A stretch of DNA of 64,000 nt from Spirosoma terrae (GCF_010435915.1 NZ_JAAFZH010000005.1:124001-188000), one strand, 5' to 3'. Shown: positions 53,386-63,218, counted from the stretch's first letter. Notes: generated from the letters alone by a model not told the origin. Made by a program: numbers and translations.

Positions 53386-56300
53386 CTAAGTGGTTGGCAG
53401 GGCTGCGGGTTTTTCGCTTTTGACCGTCATCACAAACAGAACGGGAATCACCAGCAGGGTCATGACCATGGAGAAAATGACACCCACAGCAATAACACTG
53501 GCCAGTGGACTCCACATGGGTGACCCCGACAGAATCATCGGTACTACGCCGATAGCAGCCGCCATTGTGGTCAGAAAAATAGGCCGAAGACGACGCTTAC
53601 CCGCTTCAACGGCCGCCGTTCGGATAGACATGCCTTTGCGAATGAGTTCATTGGCATAGTCGACAAGGATAATGGCATTCCGGACTACAATCCCAGACAA
53701 ACTAATCAGTCCCATAAAAGCCGTGAAGCCGAATGGGTTGCCGGTCACTACCAGTCCCAGCAGGGCACCGAATAGGCTGAGCGGAATGGAAGCCATCACA
53801 ATCAGCGATTCTTTCAGGTTACGGAACTGGAACAATAAGATCAGGAAGATCAGGACAAGACTGATGCCCAGCGCTCCAACCATCTGGCTGAATGTTTCCC
53901 GGCGGTTTTCGTCCTCGCCACCATAGCTAATGCTGTAGCCAACGGGTAGCTGAATCTTGGCGATTTGGGGCTGAATCGTTTTCAGAATTTCGGACGGCAA
54001 CGTAGTGCCGCTGGGCTCACATTGGATCGTCAGCGTCCGAACACCATTACGATGCATGATACGTCCGGTTTGCCATTCTGGTCGAAGCGTAGCAATTTGC
54101 CGAAGTGGTACGCTGGAGCCCGTTACCGGTGAATTGATGTACGTATTTTCCAGGTCGGTGAAATTCCGGCGGCTTTCTTCATCCAGCCGAAGGACCAGAT
54201 TGATCGGCTGATCGCCTTCATACAGCACCGATATTGGAGCCCCCGCGAAACCTGTATAGATACTGGTCGCTACGCCAGTCGTTGTAAAGCCAAGCCGGTT
54301 GGCTTCATCTTTCAGGCTGATCCCTACTCCATAATAATCTTCTTTGAAATTGGTGCGAACCAGCGATGTGCCCGGTGTTTTGCGGACAATGGCCTGTATC
54401 TGTGAGCCAATCCGCTTTAATTCGTTGAGGTCATTTCCGATGACCCGAACCTCAACAGGAGCAATCATCAGCGAGCCCTGTTGCATTTGCCGAACCCGTG
54501 GGGTGCCATCCGGAACGGCGGAGGCTACTTTATTGGTCAGCTCGTCGGCCAGCGTTTCGGTGTCTTCAATCGTGTTGGTGTTGATCAGAATCTGTCCGTA
54601 GTTTGTAACCGGTGGTTCGGGCGAGAAATTATAGTAGAACCGGGGTGCACTGGTGCCGACAAAGGAAGAGTAATTGGCTACCCGTTTGTCGTTTTTAACC
54701 AAATCTTCCAGCTTACCGATAGCTTCCTGCGTCTTAGCCAGTTTGGTTCCGGTGGGCATCCATACCTCTACCACAAACTGGTTGCGCTCGGCCGCCGGGA
54801 AGAATTTTTGCCGGATAGCCTTAAATAAGAGCCCTGAAGCCGCAATCGACAATACGGCAAAAAGAATGGTTACGGTCCGATGATCGACGCACCAGCTAAT
54901 AGCGCTGTCGTAGCCTTCCTGCATGTAGTCCAGCAGCGATTTTCGCTTGTGGCGGGGCTGCTCGCTATCCGTTGCCGCATGCTGATGTAAGCCTTTTTTG
55001 ATGAACGTGTAACACAGAAAGGGCGTGAGCAGCATGGCCACAACAAACGAAGAGGCCAGCGCAATGGACACCGTGATGGGAAGCGAAAAAATAAATTCTC
55101 CTACCGAGCCACTCAGGATAACCATCGGCAGGAAAGAGGCAATGATGGTGGCTGTTGCCGTCAGCACCGGAACGACAAGGTCGCTGGCGCTACGCCAGGC
55201 TGCGGTCCACCGGTCTATGCCCTCGTCGAGTAGTTCAACGTAATTATCGGCGATCACGATAGCGTCATCGACCACCATGCCCAGGACGACGATCAGGGCC
55301 GCTAACGATACCTGATGAAGCTCAATACCAAAGGTGTGCAGCATCGCGAACGTAACGGCTACTGTTACGGGAATAGCCATGGCGGCAACCGCTGCAATGC
55401 GAAAGGGCAGGAGAATAATGGTTACGATAACGACTGAAACGATAGCCAGAAAGAACTCCCGAATGAAATCGCTGACACTGTGCTGTACAATCTGAGGTTG
55501 ATTGACTACCGTTGTTAGCTTGATCGTACTGGGCAGATGCTGCTGAATCTCCGTTAGCTTGGCCGCTACGTTATCGCCAAACTGAACAATATTATTCCCT
55601 TCCTGCATTTCAACCGATAGCATCAGGGAATGATGACCGTTTACATTAATACGGGATGTTGGGTCGGCATATTCGCGTTTGATGGTGGCTACGTCGCCCA
55701 GCCGAATAACGGACCCGGTTTGTGACGTACCAATCACCTGATTGCTGATTTCCTGCTCCGTGTTGTAGTACCCCTGTGCATACAACGGCACCTGCGACTG
55801 CTCAGTCTTGACGTCGCCCGTCGCTTTAATAGCATTCTGAGCCTGAAGGAGCTGAACAACCTGCGTCCATTTAATGCCATACTGCGCCATTTGCTGGGAG
55901 CGGGCTGTAATCGTAATCTGCTCTTTCTGCTCGCCGTATCGGCGGATTTTCGAAACCGCTTTGATCGTTCGAAGCCCATCCTCAATCTGTTTCAGGTATT
56001 GAGTCAGTTCAGAATAGGTAAGCTGATCCGATTCAATGCCAATCAGCAAGGCTACTGTATCGCCAAAATCAGTATTCACGATGGGACCCTGAACGCCCTG
56101 AGGCAAGTCCAGCACTTTAGCCTGATTGAGATCATGTCGGAGTTTCGACCAGAATACATCTGGATTTTTGACATTTTCTTCCAGCTCGACATTGATCACC
56201 ACCGCTCCATCGCGCGTGGTCGAGTAGGTTTTTTCTTTCCGGACTTCCGCGTACCCAAATAAGTACTGTTCAATTTTTCGGGTAACCTGATCTTCTACCT

Positions 56301-56472
56301 GGGCCGAATTCGCGCCTGGATAAAAAGCCAGTACGAGCCCGGTTCGAATCGTAATTTTGGGGTCTTCCCGGCGGGGCATACTCAGCAGCGAGTAAATGCC
56401 CACTGCTACCGCCAGAAACACAATACTTAAGGTGACCTGAGGGTATTTTAGAGAGCCTTTTATAACGTTCAT
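53386..56472 (-). CDS. RND efflux permease (AcrB/HAE1-like)
   Basis: Protein of 1028 residues with the RND plan: helix 1 followed by a large periplasmic loop (PGANSAQVEDQVTRKIEQYLFGYAEV), helix 4 with the proton-relay Asp pair in VVDDAIVIADNYVE, second large loop, and C-terminal helices (GLISLSGIVVRNAIILVDYANELI, AAVEAGKRRLRPIFLTTMAAAIG). The helix-4 Asp pair suggests drug-type proton-driven efflux and not metal efflux. Its start overlaps the adaptor stop by four bases (ATGA), so the two are translationally coupled. The export substrate is unknown; control by the divergent TetR regulator suggests small toxic compounds. Confidence 0.95.
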   Translation of the reverse strand: MNVIKGSLKYPQVTLSIVFLAVAVGIYSLLSMPRREDPKITIRTGLVLAFYPGANSAQVEDQVTRKIEQYLFGYAEVRKEKTYSTTRDGAVVINVELEENVKNPDVFWSKLRHDLNQAKVLDLPQGVQGPIVNTDFGDTVALLIGIESDQLTYSELTQYLKQIEDGLRTIKAVSKIRRYGEQKEQITITARSQQMAQYGIKWTQVVQLLQAQNAIKATGDVKTEQSQVPLYAQGYYNTEQEISNQVIGTSQTGSVIRLGDVATIKREYADPTSRINVNGHHSLMLSVEMQEGNNIVQFGDNVAAKLTEIQQHLPSTIKLTTVVNQPQIVQHSVSDFIREFFLAIVSVVIVTIILLPFRIAAVAAMAIPVTVAVTFAMLHTFGIELHQVSLAALIVVLGMVVDDAIVIADNYVELLDEGIDRWTAAWRSASDLVVPVLTATATIIASFLPMVILSGSVGEFIFSLPITVSIALASSFVVAMLLTPFLCYTFIKKGLHQHAATDSEQPRHKRKSLLDYMQEGYDSAISWCVDHRTVTILFAVLSIAASGLLFKAIRQKFFPAAERNQFVVEVWMPTGTKLAKTQEAIGKLEDLVKNDKRVANYSSFVGTSAPRFYYNFSPEPPVTNYGQILINTNTIEDTETLADELTNKVASAVPDGTPRVRQMQQGSLMIAPVEVRVIGNDLNELKRIGSQIQAIVRKTPGTSLVRTNFKEDYYGVGISLKDEANRLGFTTTGVATSIYTGFAGAPISVLYEGDQPINLVLRLDEESRRNFTDLENTYINSPVTGSSVPLRQIATLRPEWQTGRIMHRNGVRTLTIQCEPSGTTLPSEILKTIQPQIAKIQLPVGYSISYGGEDENRRETFSQMVGALGISLVLIFLILLFQFRNLKESLIVMASIPLSLFGALLGLVVTGNPFGFTAFMGLISLSGIVVRNAIILVDYANELIRKGMSIRTAAVEAGKRRLRPIFLTTMAAAIGVVPMILSGSPMWSPLASVIAVGVIFSMVMTLLVIPVLFVMTVKSEKPAALPTT

Positions 56473-57539
56473 TGTGCTGGCTGGTTAAATTGAATCGCTG
56501 CCCCATCCTGTAGTTTCTGCTGTCCGCCCGTAATCACCAGATCGGCTGGCGTAAGTCCTGACGTAATCTCAACATCGTTGGCGAAGATTTGCCCAATGGT
56601 TACCTTCCGTCTGAATGCCTGTTTTTTCTGAGTGTCAGCGACGAAAACATACGTTGACTGATCGTCGTCACGTAGCACCGCGTTTCCTGGCAGAACGAGC
56701 GCTTTTTTTGCCTGAGAAGAGGGCAACGTAGCATCTGCAATCATGCCCGGCCGAATGTGTAACTGTGGGTTGGGAAGATCAATTTTGACAGAATAGGCAC
56801 GTGTAGTTGGATCGGCTACCGCGCCAATCAGCGATACTTTACCCGTAAAGTTCTTGTTGAGGGCAGGGATGCTCACCTGCGCCGTTTGTCCAAGCCGGAG
56901 CTGGCCAACCTCCGACTCGGGTACCGAAACCCTGATTTTGATCGGCTCTATGTCGGCTATTTGAAACAGAGGCTGCCCCTGTGGAATGATTTCGCCTGGA
57001 TTGGCCCCTTTACGAGCTACAATACCCGAAATGGGGGAGTATAATTTCGTCTCTTTCAGATTCTTTTCTGCAAGCTGCTGGCGGGCTTTTACTTCGGCCA
57101 ATCCCGTAACGGCTTTTTCGTAATCGCTGGGCGTAACACTCCCGCGTTCTTTAAGAATGGTGAGTCGATTGTACTCATCCTGTACCCGTGCTACGTTGGC
57201 GTTGGCAATCGTTACGCCTAACTGATAGTCGGTTGGTTCAATGGAAGCAATGAGCTGACCGGCCCGAACGGTTTGGCCTTCCTGAATAGTAACGCGATTG
57301 AGTTTGCCGCTAACCATAAATCCCAGGTTGACTGTTGTTTCAGACTCCGCCGAGCCGCTCAGCACGAGTTGTCCATTTGCCTGAGAGTCCTTTACACGGC
57401 TAACAACAACGGGAATGGCTGTTGACGTGTCAGCTACGGCAGATGCTGCTGTTTGCTGCTTTTCGGATGATGGCTGACAGGCCAGTAGCGCCGTCAGCAT
57501 CCACACGGATGAGTAAAGTTGTCGATAAGTAGGATTCAT
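56469..57539 (-). CDS. RND periplasmic adaptor (membrane fusion protein), lipoprotein
   Basis: Protein of 356 residues. A lipobox (LTALLACQPS) anchors it to the inner membrane. The lipoyl half-motifs flank a helical hairpin: LNRVTIQEGQTVRAGQLIASIEPTDYQL and KLYSPISGIVARKGANPGEIIPQGQPLFQIADIEPI. A beta-barrel (VRVSVPESEVGQLRLGQTAQVSIPAL) and membrane-proximal part (PGMIADATLPSSQAKKALVLPGNAVL) follow. It links the RND permease to the TolC-like channel. It is the first gene of the operon and lies opposite the TetR gene. Confidence 0.94.
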   Translation of the reverse strand: MNPTYRQLYSSVWMLTALLACQPSSEKQQTAASAVADTSTAIPVVVSRVKDSQANGQLVLSGSAESETTVNLGFMVSGKLNRVTIQEGQTVRAGQLIASIEPTDYQLGVTIANANVARVQDEYNRLTILKERGSVTPSDYEKAVTGLAEVKARQQLAEKNLKETKLYSPISGIVARKGANPGEIIPQGQPLFQIADIEPIKIRVSVPESEVGQLRLGQTAQVSIPALNKNFTGKVSLIGAVADPTTRAYSVKIDLPNPQLHIRPGMIADATLPSSQAKKALVLPGNAVLRDDDQSTYVFVADTQKKQAFRRKVTIGQIFANDVEITSGLTPADLVITGGQQKLQDGAAIQFNQPAQ

Positions 57540-57608
57540 CGTTATAGTTATATGATAGATCAGTGAGATTTATGACTAGAAAACCCAGTTTTACATTTGG
57601 AAGGGGGT

Positions 57609-57641
57609 AAAAGTGTAAATTTTTGCAAATATTACACTTTT
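57609..57641. promoter_or_regulatory. Probable TetR operator
   Basis: AAAAGTGTAA (57609-57618) and TTACACTTTT (57632-57641) form a perfect 10-bp inverted repeat with 13-base spacing. It lies in the 140-base divergent region between the efflux operon and the tetR gene, overlapping the -33 box of the latter, as expected for autoregulation and pump repression. Confidence 0.75.
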
Positions 57642-57653
57642 GTATTAGTTTTG
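57621..57653 (+). promoter_or_regulatory. Bacteroidota-type promoter of the tetR gene
   Basis: TTTTG at 57621-57625 and TAGTTTTG at 57646-57653 (a TAnnTTTG core) are separated by 20 bases, close to the group consensus, and lie 27 bases before the tetR ATG. Confidence 0.65.
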
Positions 57654-57679
57654 GTTTCTTTGTGTGTTAATTTATTAGA

Positions 57680-58339
57680 ATGGCTAAAGAAAAAATGAGG
57701 GAGCGGATTGTTGAGGCTGCCAGACGATTGTTTTTAGAAAACGGGTATAATAATGTGCTGGTCGATGATATCGTCCGGGATTTAGGCATCAGTAAAAAGA
57801 CGATTTACAATCATTTTGCCGGCAAATCCGATATGCTGAAAGCGTGCATCGATCAGTTTGTTGCTGAATATGACCGGGATGCAGAAGCGATTATCAATGA
57901 TGTTGATTTGTCGTTACGGCAGAAATTAGCCGAATACCTGCGTTTTGTGGGGGTGAGCTTCGCGAATATCAGTCAGGAGTTTCTGGCTGAGTTAAAGCGC
58001 TTGGAGCCAGAAGCCTGGGAGAAACTTTGTGCCTATCGACGTGATATTATTCTGAAGCATTTTGGCCCGCTTATGGATGAAGGAGTGCGGGTGGGCTATC
58101 TACGTAATGACTCAACCCGCTACCTGGGGCTGATGGTTTATATAAGTGCCATGCAGCAGCTAAGCGACCCCGACTATGTCAGACAGTTTCCGGATGAGAT
58201 GGCCGGGCTGATTCCAACTGAAATGGCCGAATTAGCTGATCAAATGATTCTTCTGCTTCTTCGGGGCTTGCTAACGCCCAAGTTCTACACTGAGCAGACT
58301 GTGCAAAGTGAGGAAACCGAAATGTGTTATGATGTGTAA
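57680..58339 (+). CDS. TetR-family repressor of the efflux operon
   Basis: Protein of 219 residues. The N-terminal TetR helix-turn-helix is clear: RIVEAARRLFLENGYNNVLVDDIVRDLGISKKTIYNHFAGKSDML (split here across residues 9-53). A helical ligand-binding domain follows. It is divergent from the adaptor-permease-channel operon with an inverted repeat between, so it most likely represses both itself and the pump and lets go on binding a ligand. The stop lies 12 bases from the stop of the convergent hydrolase gene. Confidence 0.93.
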   Translation: MAKEKMRERIVEAARRLFLENGYNNVLVDDIVRDLGISKKTIYNHFAGKSDMLKACIDQFVAEYDRDAEAIINDVDLSLRQKLAEYLRFVGVSFANISQEFLAELKRLEPEAWEKLCAYRRDIILKHFGPLMDEGVRVGYLRNDSTRYLGLMVYISAMQQLSDPDYVRQFPDEMAGLIPTEMAELADQMILLLLRGLLTPKFYTEQTVQSEETEMCYDV

Positions 58340-58351
58340 TTTATAGATGTA

Positions 58352-58960
58352 TTAGACTGATTGTTTAACCAAGCGCTCCAGATGTAGCCTGGAGGAGGGA
58401 GTTGTATCGGCGTCGAGAACACGTTTAAGGTACGTAATCGCTTCCTGTGTGTGCTCAGTCGAATCACTGGCAATACAATCCTCAGGAATGTACAGTTTAA
58501 AATCGCGCATATAGGCATCACTAGCGGAGAACTGCACGCAAACATCAGCGCTAATGCCCGTGATAATCAGTTGATCAGCTTGCAGGTAGTTGAGTAGTGC
58601 ATCAAGTGTAGTAGCATGGAAGGCCGAATGCTTGGGCTTTAATACAACGTAGTCATCGCGTTCAGGACGTAGCAGTTCTACCAGCCGTTGGCCGCGCACA
58701 CCATCGTTCAGGCAGTGGTCCACCTGCTTAGTCATGTCGGAGCGCCACCGGCCAAAGTTGTCGTTAACGTATACTACCGGAATGTTCAGCGCTTTGGCCT
58801 GTTTTTTTAAGCTGGCAATTTGTTGCGCTGCTTCCTGAGCGGCATCCACTATGTTTTCGCCACCAGGAAATTCCAGATCATTAATCATGTCAATAATGAG
58901 CAGAGCTACGGGCGATGAGTCCGGGGCATTGCCGTGTAAGTCCTCATTCTGAATGTGCAT
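58352..58960 (-). CDS. Cysteine hydrolase (isochorismatase family)
   Basis: Protein of 202 residues. The catalytic triad of the family is present: Asp in LLIIDMINDLEFPGG (about residue 25), Lys in VVLKPKHSAFHAT and Cys in GISADVCVQFSASDAY (about 140), with the cis-peptide motif before the Cys. The family includes nicotinamidases, isochorismatases and N-carbamoyl amidases; no feature here fixes the substrate. No signal peptide, so cytoplasmic. It stands alone between the TetR gene and the DUF296 gene. Confidence 0.9.
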   Translation of the reverse strand: MHIQNEDLHGNAPDSSPVALLIIDMINDLEFPGGENIVDAAQEAAQQIASLKKQAKALNIPVVYVNDNFGRWRSDMTKQVDHCLNDGVRGQRLVELLRPERDDYVVLKPKHSAFHATTLDALLNYLQADQLIITGISADVCVQFSASDAYMRDFKLYIPEDCIASDSTEHTQEAITYLKRVLDADTTPSSRLHLERLVKQSV

Positions 58961-59079
58961 ACCAATAAATTCTATCTGTCTAGCTTTGACTAGCTATGAC
59001 CAGGAGTTGTTTTAGGTTATTAGGATTCGGTGATTAGACATTGATCTGGCTCGTTGCCATATCGTATTGGCTATAGTTG

Positions 59080-59589
59080 TTAATCCAGGCTCAGTACGGT
59101 GGCACCCGTTGGCTTATCGACAATTCGGGTCAAACGTTTTTTATGCACCGTAATCGTGATCTCAACGGAACCCGTGCCGACTTCGAGCGCCAGCACATGC
59201 CCGCCGAACGTATTGAAATTCTTATCGGAAACCGCTGCGTGAACATGTAGAGCCGGTTGATTCTCTTTCCAGGCAATACTTCCTGTCATACTGACCATTT
59301 CTGTGTCGCGAAATGATTTAGGATCATAGTCCTTCTTTTGGGCATTCCAGAAGCCAAAGGTGGGATGCACAAAGCCAAAGCCGGTAAAACTGGCGCTCGG
59401 AATTTTCTCCTGAATCGCTACCTGTTTTAGATTCGCCAATACATCGTCGCCCTGCCGTAGCACCATCAAATAACCCGTCGGCGTAGTGATGTACGTGGGC
59501 TTTACCGGTTGAGCTGGTTTTGGGGTATAGGGGACAAGAAAGGAGCAGAGTAGCGCCAGTATCAGCGCAAAGTGAGTTGTTATAGCCAT
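59080..59589 (-). CDS. Exported PPC/DUF296 domain protein
   Basis: Protein of 169 residues with a signal peptide (FALILALLCSFLVPYTPK). The PPC/DUF296 fold is evident: GYLMVLRQGDDVLANLKQVA, ASFTGFGFVHPTFGFWNA, MVSMTGSIAW, PALHVHAAVSDKNFNTFGGHVLAL and VEITITV, with the His-rich metal-like site HVHAAVSD...GGH. Bacterial members are soluble trimers of unclear function; in plants the domain joins AT-hooks. An exported form is less common. It is 119 bases downstream of the hydrolase start on the same strand. Confidence 0.87.
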   Translation of the reverse strand: MAITTHFALILALLCSFLVPYTPKPAQPVKPTYITTPTGYLMVLRQGDDVLANLKQVAIQEKIPSASFTGFGFVHPTFGFWNAQKKDYDPKSFRDTEMVSMTGSIAWKENQPALHVHAAVSDKNFNTFGGHVLALEVGTGSVEITITVHKKRLTRIVDKPTGATVLSLD

Positions 59590-59706
59590 TGAGTAAGAGT
59601 TCGTATATCAACTAAACTGATTCGCTATCGACAGGTTTTATTGATGATCGATACGTGTATTGATGTACACCTGATAGGTTTTGACAAACTGATGCTTGTT
59701 CACGTG

Positions 59707-60075
59707 ATGAAAACTATTTTGACCTGGCTTTTTGAAAATACCGGTAACGCCGGTAATTATTACACGATTTTAAACATACAACGCGAAGGTGACAGCGACA
59801 GCCCTGATTCGTTGGCGGTGATGGCCCGAACGAAGGATTTCACCATAGTAGATTTATTGCTTTCTACGGATGAGGCAGCAACCCCAGCCTGGACGGAGGG
59901 ACGTAGCGCGCTAGAAACGCTGACATTTGCCGATGCCGATGAGGTTATTACGTATCTGAGTAAAGGGCAGGCATCAGGAAGTGCAGAAGCGGGTTCGGCT
60001 CAGCCCATTCAGGTTCGGGTGTTTAGCCCTGACGAAAAAGCGGGTTCTGTTACGTTTCCGCCTGCTCAGTCGTAA
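59707..60075 (+). CDS. Small hypothetical protein
   Basis: Protein of 122 residues from the ATG at 59707 (MKTILTWLFENTGNAG); longer starts at 59641 or 59644 are possible. It contains DSLAVMARTKDFTIVDLLLSTDE and LETLTFADADEVITYLSK, an alpha/beta look, and a Pro/Ala-rich end. No membrane segment and no family recognised. It is divergent from the DUF296 gene and is followed by a terminator hairpin. Confidence 0.55.
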   Translation: MKTILTWLFENTGNAGNYYTILNIQREGDSDSPDSLAVMARTKDFTIVDLLLSTDEAATPAWTEGRSALETLTFADADEVITYLSKGQASGSAEAGSAQPIQVRVFSPDEKAGSVTFPPAQS

Positions 60076-60100
60076 TGGAATGTATGATTGCGTACAAACT

Positions 60101-60134
60101 AAAAACGCCTGTCCCAAAAGGGGCGGGCGTTTTT
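60101..60134. terminator. Rho-independent terminator after the small hypothetical gene
   Basis: AAAAACGCC pairs with GGCGTTTTT, with a further CCC/GGG inner stem around an AAAA loop, ending in TTTTT. It lies 26 bases after the stop. Confidence 0.82.
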
Positions 60135-60447
60135 GATTATCTACCTTAAAAATACATGTTAAACTAAAGTACAAAGGTAGCCCCCTCCTGTGTGAGTGGG
60201 TATTAGAAGAGCATTAGAAAAAACTTAGGGGAACATTAAATATTAATCATGAGTTGGCAGGATGGGCTAAATCCTTCAACAGATCGCTCGTGAGCAGGAC
60301 TATTGATCAGTATAATCAGGTAAATGAGCGGCTTTTTATTTTTATAAGAAAGTTACGGTTGGTGGTGTGGTTCGTAAAATAATGAGAAAGTAGACGCGCA
60401 GTTATTAATCCAAGTTAGTAAGTTTGGGGTAACGTATTGTAGTAATA
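60135..60447 (+). promoter_or_regulatory. Upstream region of the ROK regulator gene
   Basis: 313 bases without a gene. TAAGTTTG at 60419-60426 fits the Bacteroidota -7 core, 21 bases before the ATG. No matching TTTG upstream box was seen, so the promoter call is tentative. Confidence 0.4.
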
Positions 60448-61653
60448 ATGACTAAAGCCGTACATGATAGCAGAGCTTCCAGTAGAAGTGTCGATCCTAA
60501 AAAAAGTATCCTCAGCTACTTCGCAAATGTCGGAAATGCTATTATACCTGAGCTAAGCAAAGAATTAGTCATCAGTGTGCCCAAGGTAACCGCCGTAGTT
60601 GGGGAGCTGATCAAGGAAGGCCTGATTCAGGATTACGGAAAAATTGAATCGAGCGGAGGGCGAAAGCCTAATTTGTACGGGGTTGTGCCCGATTCTGCCT
60701 TTTTCATTGGGGTTGATGTTAAACAAAGCCACGTCAATATTGGGCTGCTCGATCTTCAGAAAAACCTTATCAGCGTAACGGAAAATCTGCCCTATACCCT
60801 TAACAATACCCGCGAGTCACTCGACACACTCTGCCAGCATATTAAGGCATTTATTGCCGGATTAGCCGTTTCCAAAGATAAAATTCGGGGCATCGGTATC
60901 AATCTGTCGGGACGTATCAACTACGCAACAGGCTACAGTTATAGCTTTTTTTTCTTTGAGGAGCGGCCGCTGAGCGAAATCATTGAGCAGGAAGTTGGTA
61001 TTCGCGTTTTTTTGGAAAATGACTCACGCGCCATGGCCTATGGGGAGTTTTGCGCAGGTGTGGTGGAGAAAGAAAAAAACGTCATGTTCCTAAACCTCGA
61101 TTATGGCATTGGGGTCGGGATCATGATTGACGGTCAGTTATATTACGGTAAATCAGGTTACGCAGGTGAATTGGGTCACGTTCCCATTTTCGACAATGAA
61201 TTGATCTGTCACTGCGGTAAAAAAGGATGTCTGGAAACGGAAGGGTCGGGCTGGGCGCTGGTTCGCATGTTTCGAGAAAAGCTGCTGGAAGGCTCTACCT
61301 CGGTGCTAACACGTAATGGGCAAGATCCGGATGCTATTACTATGGAGGATATTATCCAGGCCGCAAAGAACGATGATGTGCTGGCCATTGAACTGATTGC
61401 TAAACTGGGCGAAAACCTGGGTAGAGGTATTGCCTTCTTAATCAATGTCTTAAATCCTGAATTGGTGATTCTTGGCGGTAGTCTGGCCACAACAAAGGAG
61501 TATTTACTGCTACCGATCAAAACTTCTCTCAATAAATATTCACTGAGTCTGGTCAATAACGACACTCAGTTAAAACTCTCAACACTAGGCGAACACGCCG
61601 GAATCATCGGTGCCTGCCTGCTTGTCCGCGACCGCTCGCTATCGCTGGTGTAA
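60448..61653 (+). CDS. ROK-family transcriptional regulator (NagC/Mlc-like)
   Basis: Protein of 401 residues. An N-terminal winged helix (about 20-75: SILSYFANVGNAIIPELSKELVISVPKVTAVVGELIKEGL, then GRKPNLYGV) is followed by the ROK sugar-kinase-like domain: FIGVDVKQSHVNIGLLDL, VFLENDSRAMAYGEF, FLNLDYGIGVGIMIDGQLYYGKSGYAGELGHVPI and the zinc site CHCGKKGCLETEGSG. Such proteins repress sugar genes and release DNA on binding a sugar or sugar phosphate. It lies upstream of an epimerase and a transporter, its likely targets. Confidence 0.93.
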   Translation: MTKAVHDSRASSRSVDPKKSILSYFANVGNAIIPELSKELVISVPKVTAVVGELIKEGLIQDYGKIESSGGRKPNLYGVVPDSAFFIGVDVKQSHVNIGLLDLQKNLISVTENLPYTLNNTRESLDTLCQHIKAFIAGLAVSKDKIRGIGINLSGRINYATGYSYSFFFFEERPLSEIIEQEVGIRVFLENDSRAMAYGEFCAGVVEKEKNVMFLNLDYGIGVGIMIDGQLYYGKSGYAGELGHVPIFDNELICHCGKKGCLETEGSGWALVRMFREKLLEGSTSVLTRNGQDPDAITMEDIIQAAKNDDVLAIELIAKLGENLGRGIAFLINVLNPELVILGGSLATTKEYLLLPIKTSLNKYSLSLVNNDTQLKLSTLGEHAGIIGACLLVRDRSLSLV

Positions 61654-62020
61654 TACGTACCAATTTTAGCATAAAGGCCGTTTTGCTACGTTCTGAACAC
61701 TTCCCTCCAAGTGTCGAATCTCTGCTATATTATACTGATTATAGCATAGTATATTATTTGGTGATGTGTATCTGCATCCGAATGAAATAGGTTTGTTGAT
61801 GGGTATTGCCAAAGTCTCTTGACGCTCAGCCAACCCTAGCCTCTATAAAATTTATTTTAATTTTCTGTTGCCATCTTAATCTGTAATACGTTACTTTACG
61901 CTTACGTTAATAATTTGATTTATTAAGTAGTGTCTACTAAAGAAAATAGAATATAATCGGAAAGTAGACCTCACGTAACGAAACGCTTTATCTCGGAAGA
62001 CATTTTTTACCATCAATTTC
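61654..62020 (+). promoter_or_regulatory. Intergenic region between the ROK gene and the epimerase
   Basis: 367 AT-rich bases without a gene, which should contain the promoter and operator of the epimerase-transporter pair. An AT-rich imperfect palindrome near 61731-61759 is a possible site. No clear terminator was seen after the ROK gene. Confidence 0.4.
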
Positions 62021-63214
62021 ATGCAACTCAGCGAATACCAGCAACTATACCAGACTAACCTGCTAGAAGACGTCATCCCTTTCTGGTTGAAAAACTCGGG
62101 CGACCCGGAATTTGGCGGCTATTTTACCTGCCTTGATCGGCAGGGCGACGTGTATGATACCGATAAATTTGTCTGGCTACAGGCCCGCCAGGTATGGTGT
62201 TTTTCCATGCTGTATAACCGGGTTGAAAAAAAGCAGGAATGGCTCGATTTTGCTCTTCAGGGAGCTGAGTTCTTGAAAAAATACGGGCGTGATGCCGAAG
62301 GGAACTGGTATTTTTCACTGACTCAGGAGGGGCAGCCTCTAGTTCAGCCGTATAACATATTCTCGGACTGCTTTGCTACAATGGCATTTGGCCAGTTATA
62401 TCAGGCAACGGGTGTGAAGGAATACGGAAATATAGCCGTTGATACGTTCCTGAACATACTGGCCCGGAAGGATGATCCTAAAGGCCCATACAACAAGGCA
62501 TTTCCGGGAACCCGGCCGCTGAAGAACTTCGCTCTGCCAATGATTCTCTGTAATCTGGTGCTGGAAATTGAGCCTCTGTTAAAGCCAGAGCTGGTTGAAG
62601 AAACCATTGCTGCGGGAATCCGGTCGGTTATGAACGAATTTTACCGCCCTGAGTTGGGCCTGATTCTGGAAAACATCGGCCTGGATGGGTCATTCTCCGA
62701 TTCATTTGAAGGTCGGCTGATCAATCCGGGTCATGGCCTCGAATCCATGTGGTTTATTATGGATCTGGGTGAGCGGTCGGGTAATCAGGCATTGATTCAA
62801 CAGGCCGTGGATATTACCCTGTCGATTCTGGAATACGGCTGGGATAAACAATACGGGGGGATCTTCTATTTTCTGGATGTGAAAGGTAGTCCTCCGCAGC
62901 AGCTGGAATGGGATCAGAAACTCTGGTGGGTACATATCGAAACCCTGATCAGTCTCCTGAAAGGGTATCTGCACACGGGCGACGAGCGGTGCTGGGCATG
63001 GTTCGAAAAGGTACATGCCTATACGTGGGAACATTTTGCCGATAGTGAATACGGCGAGTGGTTCGGCTATCTGAACCGGCAGGGCGACGTACTGCTGCCG
63101 TTGAAAGGTGGCAAATGGAAAGGATGCTTCCACATCCCGAGAGGACTGTACCAATGTTGGAAAACGCTGGAGGCTATTGCAGAGAAAAAAGCGAACACGC
63201 TCTTACCCGTTTAA
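62021..63214 (+). CDS. AGE-family sugar 2-epimerase/isomerase
   Basis: Protein of 397 residues, the usual length of the acylglucosamine 2-epimerase family, forming an (alpha/alpha)6 barrel. Active-site blocks are visible: [16 protein letters not shown] (Arg), [16 protein letters not shown] (first His, about 238), [13 protein letters not shown] (about 305) and [12 protein letters not shown] (second catalytic His, about 370). Family members epimerise N-acylglucosamine/N-acylmannosamine or cellobiose, or isomerise mannose and fructose. The specificity cannot be read here. The transporter gene starts five bases after its stop, so uptake and epimerisation are coupled. Confidence 0.92.
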   Translation: MQLSEYQQLYQTNLLEDVIPFWLKNSGDPEFGGYFTCLDRQGDVYDTDKFVWLQARQVWCFSMLYNRVEKKQEWLDFALQGAEFLKKYGRDAEGNWYFSLTQEGQPLVQPYNIFSDCFATMAFGQLYQATGVKEYGNIAVDTFLNILARKDDPKGPYNKAFPGTRPLKNFALPMILCNLVLEIEPLLKPELVEETIAAGIRSVMNEFYRPELGLILENIGLDGSFSDSFEGRLINPGHGLESMWFIMDLGERSGNQALIQQAVDITLSILEYGWDKQYGGIFYFLDVKGSPPQQLEWDQKLWWVHIETLISLLKGYLHTGDERCWAWFEKVHAYTWEHFADSEYGEWFGYLNRQGDVLLPLKGGKWKGCFHIPRGLYQCWKTLEAIAEKKANTLLPV

Positions 63215-63218
63215 CGAC

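Noticed and set aside
59641-59706. Upstream extension of the small hypothetical gene
   Set aside because: The starts at 59641 (TTG) and 59644 (ATG) add 21-22 residues without clear coding character; the ATG at 59707 gives a more natural N-terminus, though this is not certain.
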